A stretch of DNA of 64,000 bases from Theobroma cacao (taxonomy: Eukaryota > Streptophyta > Magnoliopsida > Malvales > Malvaceae). The notes beneath the pieces were generated by a model that worked only from the letters and a program-made list of their open reading frames with translations, was not told where the DNA came from and did not search any database. Made by a program: the position numbers and the translations under genes. Each line of letters opens with the position of its first letter. Within the stretch, counting starts at the first letter, position 1. The DNA is taken from contig NC_030852.1 of NCBI RefSeq assembly GCF_000208745.1, forward strand, positions 25,722,268 through 25,786,267, read 5' to 3'. Shown in pieces: positions 42,101 to 64,000 of this stretch.

Positions 42101-43601
42101 ATTCTTATCATCATTGGTATCTTCTTCTTCTGAGACTATGGGCTAGTTCATGCAAGGAGTAAGAGACAAATTAAGATTTACATGATGTAAAAGGCGTTTG
42201 ATGGTGCATTTGCTTGCTATTTGAGTGCAACCAAAAATGATGCTTCATCATATTTTCTTATTGCTTTTATCTAACGCTTCGACATGCTTGCAGATTAGGG
42301 GTATGCACACTCTTATTCGTGACAGAGATACAAATAAAAACGATTTTGCTTTTTATTCAGACCGGCTAATCCGACTGGTATGTTCTGCTATTGAATTGCA
42401 GTAAAAGAAAAGATTTGTTCCGTTTGTATCAGAATTTAATTCTAAGCATGAGGTTGTGAATTGTCAATTTTCAGGTGGTGGAGCATGGGCTCGGATACCT
42501 GCCATTCACTGAGAAACAAGTGATCACACCTACAGGTGTTTCTTGAATGAAACAGCCACAAGTTGACTCGTTATCTGGGCTCGGAACCCTGAAAGCTAAT
42601 AGATATTTTTATTTTATTCTCTTTTGTGGCGCTAGCAGGAAAACTACGTTTCTTTTTGTATTGTAATATTGAATTGAGGTACAAAATTTGAGTATGTCTA
42701 TTGTGCTGTCCCAGGATCGGTATACGCTGGAGTTGATTTCTGCAAGAAACTGTGTGGAGTATCCATTGTTCGCAGGTGAGGCAAAATCCCAGTATTGTAT
42801 TACGACTCTGATACTGTCTCCAAGATGTTCGTTTCTTATAACTTCATTCCCTTAAGCTATGATTTGCAGTGGTGAAAGCATGGAGAACGCACTGCGAGCT
42901 TGCTGCAAAGGAATCAGAATAGGGAAAATCCTCATCCACCGTGAAGGTGATAAAGGAAAACAGGTGATGTTTATTTGTAGAATTGGAATACGTCCATACT
43001 TTCTCCTTGCTTTCAGAAACCATCCTGGATAAAAAAAAAAAAGTAAGGTCTCACTGGAAATTTGGCATCTGCTACTTTGGGTTGGGCAGCTTATATATGA
43101 GAAGCTTCCCATAGATATTTCTCAAAGGCATGCACTGCTTCTGGATCCTGTTCTCGCAACAGGTAAAGCAAAATTTCTAGCCTTCAATAAGCAGCATTAC
43201 TGTTGTGATCATCATCAGAGAGAAGGGTGACAAAAGGAGGCTGTCCATCTTTTCTTTTTTCAGGTTACTCTGCCAAGCAAGCCATCCAACTTCTCCTAGA
43301 GAAGGGTGTTCCAGAGTCCCAGATAATATTTCTTAACCTGGTCTCTGTGAGTTTCCTTCAATGCCTGGTTTCTTGATTTTGGAAATTTAACCTCAAAATG
43401 GATTCATGGAGCTGTTTAACCACTAAATTTCAGGCACCGGAGGGAATACATTGTGTCTGCAGACAGTTCCCGTCTGTAAAAATTGTCACGTCAGAGATAG
43501 ATGTTGCGTTGAATGAAGAACTCCGAGTTATACCAGGGCTGGGTGAGTTTGGTGATCGATACTTCGGTACAGATAATTATTCATTGCCGATTGAAGACTG
43601 A
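39107..43601 (+). CDS. UKL: Uridine kinase-like protein with UPRT domain
   Basis: Fourteen exons (39107-39236, 40043-40134, 40359-40428, 40525-40643, 41060-41156, 41592-41671, 41885-42079, 42294-42377, 42475-42535, 42715-42775, 42870-42963, 43090-43162, 43264-43346, 43434-43601) give 468 residues, as in plant UKL proteins. The N-terminal half is a uridine/cytidine kinase: P-loop [12 protein letters not shown] (residues 44-55), [31 protein letters not shown] and [11 protein letters not shown]. The C-terminal half resembles uracil phosphoribosyltransferase: [19 protein letters not shown] loop DPVLATGYSAKQA (from residue 380), and the uracil-side [13 protein letters not shown]. The kinase phosphorylates uridine and cytidine in pyrimidine salvage; whether the second domain makes UMP in plant UKLs is doubtful in the literature I know. 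The intron after exon 6 starts with GC. The start is chosen by similarity at [11 protein letters not shown]; 38975 is an alternative. Confidence 0.94.
41672..41884 (+). other. GC-AG intron in UKL gene
   Basis: Exon 6 ends in CAG and the intron starts GCAAGTATG and ends TTTTGCAG. The protein junction [16 protein letters not shown] is fixed by the family, so the GC donor is needed. Confidence 0.87.
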
Positions 43602-44259
43602 CCTGTTGTGATCATTTAAAAGTTAAAACGAAAATTATCTAAAGATTATGAATTGTCACCTTAAAACTTTTATTGATGATATTGGAAGCATTTGATACTA
43701 GACAATGAAACACAATAAGATGATTGCAAAATCAAAGAGAACAATCAAAGAGAACAAATTTGGTCGAACCATGCGCTGCTTTGTTTCCGAGTATTTTTCC
43801 AACCATGCAAATGTGTTTCAGATGCAGCATCAACAGGCTTATCTAAAAGAAGACTCTTGAAAATTAAAAGAAATCTGCTAGCATTACTTATTGATGAATT
43901 CTGACAAGCACGAAAAAGAATCACTATAAATATATTCACAGCGTCCTCTCTTTCTTTTTATGGGATGTTCAATAACTTAAATACAAAAAACATGCTCTTC
44001 GTGCTGGCATTAAGGAGATGGGGAACAAAACGAAAGCAGTGCAACCAAGCCAGAAGTTTGGTAGGTTTCACTCCCTTAATACCGACCATCCCCGAGCTGG
44101 CCTGAGAAACATAACTTAAAACCTATACTTCCATTACACAGACAAAATAGCTCCCCACTGAGCCCCCCACAGACCACAGCACAGAAAATTACTTGCATAC
44201 AGGCTTTAGGAGAAGAGCAGAAAATTTTGGAAGAAAAGAACCATTTGTACAAAAAGCCT
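43602..44259. other. Convergent spacer between UKL and AAA ATPase genes
   Basis: The two genes end tail to tail here, 658 bases apart, so their 3' untranslated regions fill most of it and may overlap. No gene is supported. Confidence 0.6.
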
Positions 44260-58560
<14,301 letters not shown>

Positions 58561-58635
58561 GACTCTCTGGTTTCCAAGTTTCGTTTTTTTAATTTCCTTG
58601 TCTTTTTTTCTGTTTTTTCTTCTCTCTGTACAACA

Positions 58636-58642
58636 CTATATA
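58636..58642 (-). promoter_or_regulatory. TATA box of the AAA ATPase gene
   Basis: On the minus strand TATATAG lies about 76 bases before the ATG, which predicts a leader of about 45-50 bases inside a pyrimidine-rich stretch. Confidence 0.45.
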
Positions 58643-59964
58643 GGAGAGAGATTGAAAGATTGAGTTATAACATTTTTTAGGGGATTATATTTATTTGACG
58701 ATTTTTGTTTTACTTTCTATAAATAAATAATTAAAAGATTTTGGTGGACGGAATTTTAACGTCCCGTCTCGAAGCTTTTGACCAGAGTAGAGCAATAGGA
58801 TACGGTATTAGAGTCTGGATTTAGCGGCGTAAGATAGCGGGTGGTTTAGTTGTTGGAGTTCGGTCATTGCTGCGAAGGTTAGGGCGGGTGTAAGTTAACA
58901 AAAAAAAGCTTTGTTTCGGTTCTGTATGTGCTCAACGGTTATACAGCCGGATTATTATTTTTTTTTTTTGTGTTTTATATTTTGATCTTTTGATTAGTTT
59001 TATTTACGTGGAGAGGGTGTTTTGTCTTTAAGCAAATCAGGAAAGTGGACTTATTTTGCCCCAATCAATTTGGCTTTCAACCCTAATCCTAAAGTCTAAA
59101 CTAATCCAAGATTAAGTAAGGATAAGTTGGGGACAAAGCCCCATGTTCTCTCCAATGTGGCAATTGCGTGTTTCCATCCCATTTTACCTTGGTATACTTT
59201 ATAACAAAAATAATATATATATTTACGTTCCTTGTTTTCGTGATTAATTAAAGTAGTGTGTTAATTTAAAAAAATTAAATAAAGTATAAAAGACGTGGAC
59301 ATAAGCAATGCTAATGATTTGAGTTATAATACTCTTTTTATCACCAATATTAATATAAATCATTATACGAAAAAAAGAATGATGCTAATTATAACAACTT
59401 TACCGAAAGAAAAAGAATAATGATAAGATCATGTTATTTAATCTTAGAACCTAATATGTTGATGATGTGCCAGATTTCATAGGGCATTCCATTTTGTTGA
59501 CGCATCAAGTCAAGTCAACGATTGAAGCCAAGTTGTTTAAAGACTTCGTTCGGTAAAATTAAAATAATTCAAAAAAATTTTCAATTTTTTGATCGTTTGG
59601 AAATAAGAAGATTTTATTAATGTACTACAGGTTTCAACGAAAAAACTTATATTGATCAACATAAAAAGTCTTACGTTAAAAAAAATCAAAATATATATTT
59701 TATTTATTTTATTCTCTCCTTAAAATCGATCTTGTAAAATAATAAAATATTATTATTATTTTTTTAATTTATTATTCTTTTTTCAAGAGAACATCATTAA
59801 TTATCTTTATTCAATCATTTTACATGGATTGTATCATTGTAATTATTTTTACAAAAATACTCTAATATTTAAGATAATTCCTAATAATTAAAGTCAATTA
59901 AGGAAAATTTTTATAAAAAATAAAAAATAAGTTTTTCACGTATGAAATCCCTTATCTATTTTTA
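58643..59964. other. AAA ATPase upstream region and AT-rich spacer
   Basis: The proximal 250 bases have mixed composition and should hold the promoter. From about 59200 the sequence is AT-rich without coding frames. Confidence 0.5.
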
Positions 59965-60906
59965 CTAGAAATGATAATAGATACTTTGTTACAAGATACT
60001 TATAAATAGTCAACCCGATTATATAGAATTAGAATACTTTATAATTAGGTTCGAGTAAAGTTCAGATAGTAATTTCATTACATATCAGATTCTGGTAGGA
60101 TTGGTACCACCCTTTGGGTATCCAATACCCAAATCTAATAATGTTTTTTTTGAATTTCATATAATTAAAGAAAACTCATATTGTTAATTAAATTAAATAA
60201 TAAAATTATAATAATTATTTAACTTGTAATATCTTTGAATACATATACTTTATATATTGTGTTAATTTATAAGGAATATTCTTCCAAAAAACATTTATGA
60301 GGAATGTAATTATTATATATATTTTAAATATAGACATATTTACTTTCAATTTTGTATTAATGTTATAAAAGTTATAATTTATAAAATCATTAATTATAAT
60401 ACATATACCTTTATTTAGATAAATTTTAAAATATATACCAAATTGTGAGATTATAATAGTTTTGGAATCTAGCTATTTTTTAATTTTATGGATAAATCCA
60501 TATAGTTAATTAAATTTGTAATGTTTAAATTGTTGTTTGAATATTTGTTTTTGGTTATTTAAGTTTATATTTGAGATGTTTATTTTTTATTATTTAAATT
60601 TAATTTTTGTTGTTTGTGTGTTTTTATAAATTTAATTATCTATGAATAATAGGGAATATGGATGGAAATATTATTGTATATAGATACAAATATAGATTTG
60701 GGTTAGGGTATTCATGAAGAGCATTTTAAAATTTTTTCACATAATTGGATTCTTAAATGGGTTCAAGTAATTATCAAGTCGTGTATATATATTAGGGTTC
60801 AAGTTAGAATAATAAATTTAAAAAATATTTAAATAATTATAAGATTCGAGTATCTCATTTATTAATTGATTCAAGTACCTCAAAATTAACAGGTATCCTA
60901 CCCCTA
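59965..60906. mobile_element. Candidate degraded inverted-repeat element
   Basis: The left end TAGAAATGATAATAGATAC is loosely mirrored by the right end read in reverse, TAGGGGTAGGATACCTG, and words for GGTACCC/GGGTATCC and CAAGTACCTC/GAGATACTCG occur towards both sides. The ends look like a worn TAGGGGTG-type transposon. The match is weak and there is no target duplication that I can see. Confidence 0.28.
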
Positions 60907-61260
60907 TAAAAGGTATTATAGTCATTTTATATCTTTAACAGGTGCTTTTTGATATTTTGATATCAATTGATGGAAAACATGTGTTTATCTACTTTTTGAT
61001 ATTTTAATTTTTTTATTATACTTTTTAACAATATATCATTGTTATCTGTATCTCACAATCACTTATATTTTTTCAATTTTAATGAAATTGTCTAATCAAT
61101 TTTATTTATCTTTTTCTTCTCACTCAATTCTCAAAGATTTCTATAACATACTTAAAAGGAAACCCTTCGGGGCTTCCTCCTTTACCCACGTATAGAGTAT
61201 AGAAAAAAAAAGAAAAATGAAAGAAAAGAGAGGTAAAAAGAAAAAAAAAAAGATAAAAAG
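60907..61260. other. AT-rich spacer with A-rich tract
   Basis: Mostly AT-rich, ending in a long A/G-rich tract at 61200-61262. The open frame on the minus strand at 61124-61315 is a product of the tract, not a gene. Confidence 0.5.
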
Positions 61261-61261
61261 A

Positions 61262-61293
61262 GACCCATGTGCAACGCACGGGCCATAATATAG
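61262..61293 (+). mobile_element. Helitron-like 3' end
   Basis: The text GACCCATGTGCAACGCACGG folds into a GC-rich hairpin (CCCatGTGC against GCACGGG) about ten bases before ATAGT. This resembles the 3' hairpin plus CTRR-T end of plant Helitrons, here with the C of CTAG lost. I could not find a matching 5' end. Confidence 0.3.
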
Positions 61294-63514
61294 TTCCCTT
61301 AAAAACAACCACCATTTCCTCTAACCAAAATCTTATGTTTTCGTGCCCTTCTCCCTCCCTTTCCTTCCTTCACTTTTTGCTTCCTCTCTTTTTAGAACTT
61401 TTTTCTTCTTTCAGTTATTTATTTTCTTACTTTGAAATCACAAAACAAAAAGTAAAAGGTGAGTGAAAACAAAAAAAAAAATTACTCTAAACAAGTTTTA
61501 AAAGAATAAAAAATTTATTCCTGTTATCTTCATTGTCATGAAATTCATACAAATCAAATTAATAGAGCTGAATTTCTTACTTTCAAAATTGATTATCTTT
61601 GTTAATTAACTTTCTCAAGTGATTATAAACTTTACAAACATTACACGTAAGATATAAATATTGAGATAACTTAAAATAACGAAAATAGCTTAATTTTAAT
61701 TTATAATTAATTCTATCTTCTACTATTTTAAATTTATGCACAATTTTTAAAATCAACTATTTATAAAATTTCACAAATCTGCTGCATAGTGCAAGTACTT
61801 TTATAGTTTTTTTAATTTTCAATTTATGATTTATTCACTTAACAAACTAAGCAGTGTAATAATATGATTATAAATAAATAAATAAAATAGGTTAAATATT
61901 ATTTATAAATAAAATTTTTAATATTAAAAAAATATTTTAAATATCTTACATAATTGATGATGTTGATATTTTGTAATATTATAATAAAAATTTATTAAAA
62001 TAAAAAAATTTTGAAGACGATTCATGATTAAAAATATTTTTGATAATTTATTCAAATAACAAAAAATTTTAAATTATTTTATAAAATATTTTACAAAAAA
62101 AATTCAACAGAGATTTCCATAAACTTATGTCTTTTTATGGGTACGGAAACAAAAGTAAAAAGGGAGAAAGACGGACATTGAGTAAGTTAGCACAAGAAAA
62201 AGCCAAAACATTTGCAGATCCGTGTTTGAGAAATGCGATTCGTGTGAAAGTTCTATTAAGATATCTGCGTGTCTTCATGTATGGAATTAGTTGAAACTCT
62301 TCTGTCATTACCGCCGTTACGGTCGGAGAGAGTCTCTTAATTCTCTATGCAATTTTCGGAGTTTCATTCGTCGTACTACGCACGTGGGGAGTGCCGTCGT
62401 CTTTTCTACCCTGCACGTGTAAAACTATGGCGGCCCTTTTTGAGGACGGGTGGTGGAACTCGCAAGTGAAAGTTGCTGTCCAAGTATTTATTAAATGGTA
62501 GGAAATTACAACTTATAATTGATGTAATAAACAAAATTATTTATTAAAATTTGAGTTTTTCAAGTTAAATATCTTACCTGAATTTTTTTTTTAAAAGGAT
62601 TTTTGTTTGACCAAAAAGTTCACTCTTCTTTTGTAGCTAAAAAGGAAAGTGCACTGTCCACATATATATCAAAATAAAATATTGTCAACACTGGGCCTGT
62701 CAAATAATGGCAGCAGATGGAGCTGTGATGCAGTGGCAAATGTTAGTACTGTTACTTTATTAGGGACAAAAACAGGAGCATCTTGAGATCCAATACCAAA
62801 GATTGCTGAATTGTTTAGGTTGCTTTACAATTATCAGGCATCAACAATCATAGCTAATTCGACAATGTGCTAATGATAAAGTTATCTTACAACTGACCTG
62901 TTCTTTACAGTGTCTGCAACTTTTGTAGTTAATTATTTGGGGCCCTTCATTATGTAGTCAACTGAAGTCATGGGAGACTTTTTTTTTTTATAAGTATTTT
63001 TGGGTCTATGCAATAAACTAAACCCAACTTACCCAAGGCTGCTAATCCTTGCAATCAATTACAACGTGGACCATTGGGTTGAATTTCTTCACATGGGCGC
63101 CTACCACTGATCTCTTTGCAAGTTTTAGTGAATAATGATGATAATACGAAAAGTAAGAGAGATATTTAATCTTCCTACTCACGTAAGGAGGAAATGCCTG
63201 TTTTAGTTAGAGATTAAAGAAGTTTACAAATTAATTCGTATTTGAGTATTTGATTTATTGATTAATGTATAATTTTTTATTTAACGAATAAATTTCGAAT
63301 CTCTCATCTCTTAATTATAAAATAAAAAATTTACAAGTCAAATCTAAACAACTTAATTTACATATGCAAGTATAAATAAATATGTATGTGCATGTTAAAA
63401 TTCCAATTTTCACATTGTTTGTGATTAAACAGCATAAATAACTTAAACTTATCACTTAACTATTTGTTTTTGAAAATTATTATTCGATATAGGGACTCCA
63501 TAAATGTGGGTAAG

Positions 63515-63555
<41 letters not shown>

Positions 63556-64000
63556 TAATATTAATTTATCCAAAAATTTAAAAATATAAATTAATGACAT
63601 ATGTGATAATATTCAACTTGGTTAGTAGAATTTAAAAATTCTACAAATAAATAATATATATATATATATCTTATAATTAAAAGAATTAAGTTTAAATATG
63701 TAAATTTTCTATAATTGTACGTTTTGACAAGGGAAAAAAACTTAAACGTGCATGTTTGTTAAATTTACGACATATTTAGGGATATGCGAAATAAATGGAA
63801 AAGGTAAGGAAGGTACTGAAGAAGACAGCTGTTTACTAACAATATTTTGTTTATTATTTCTTCTTCCCCATATCTTCAACTTAGGAACTTTAAGCGGCAA
63901 GATCTTTATGACCTTTTATTTTTGGTGCGTAAATGATAATGGGTAGTGTTCTTTCATTAATTTATGCAATTATACGAGAAAGGGTATACGTGATCAGGTT
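61294..64000. other. Gene-poor right end
   Basis: AT-rich DNA with a more GC-rich island at about 62150-62480 that holds two G-boxes (CACGTG at 62381-62386 and 62414-62419). A (TA)n microsatellite lies at about 63522-63551 and a shorter one at 63655-63669. No coding frame with a motif is seen; the 64-codon frame at 63752-63946 has no features. The island may be the promoter of a gene beyond the window or a remnant. Confidence 0.45.

Noticed and set aside
63522..63669. TA runs as CRISPR-like or satellite array
   Set aside because: Simple dinucleotide microsatellites with no spacers or longer unit.

Overview
This is nuclear DNA of a flowering plant, almost certainly a eudicot. The genes are split by many GT-AG introns (and three GC-AG ones), the intergenic DNA is very AT-rich, and the proteins are plant types: chloroplast-targeted argininosuccinate synthase, cycloeucalenol cycloisomerase, plastid RNase J with a trihelix tail, and a uridine kinase-like/UPRT fusion. 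I cannot name the species. I see no bacterial, viral or CRISPR content and no tRNA or rRNA gene. Exon models were built by hand from splice sites, reading phase and family knowledge; in every multi-exon gene the phases close without a break.

Layout. 1-2189 (+): 3' part of a leucine-rich-repeat receptor pseudokinase. 2634-4646 (-): mitochondrial adenylate kinase 7-like protein with a degenerate P-loop. 5720-9595 (-): argininosuccinate synthase. 10614-13824 (-): RID3-like WD40 protein. 13825-17096: AT-rich spacer with a hAT-like MITE. 17097-21494 (+): cycloeucalenol cycloisomerase. 22226-30221 (+): chloroplast ribonuclease J. 30222-34205: AT-rich spacer. 34206-34628 (+): single-exon calmodulin-like protein. 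34629-39106: spacer with an unidentified, possibly decayed gene (about 35.9-37.3 kb) and a long-TIR MITE. 39107-43601 (+): uridine kinase-like/UPRT protein. 44260-58560 (-): 27-exon FHA-AAA ATPase, with a cluster of transposable elements in intron 10. 58561-64000: AT-rich, gene-poor DNA with transposon traces.

The genes are ordinary, mostly single-copy housekeeping genes with no common pathway: arginine synthesis, sterol synthesis, plastid RNA processing, pyrimidine salvage, calcium signalling and membrane or organelle AAA function. The two genes at 39-58 kb converge tail to tail, as do the first two; RID3 and the cycloisomerase diverge from a shared 3.3-kb spacer. I found no new multi-gene system. 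The items most worth a second look are two apparent pseudoenzymes (the receptor kinase and the adenylate kinase), three GC-AG introns in three neighbouring genes, layered repeats in cycloisomerase intron 6, the nested elements in AAA intron 10, and the unidentified coding-like block near 36 kb.
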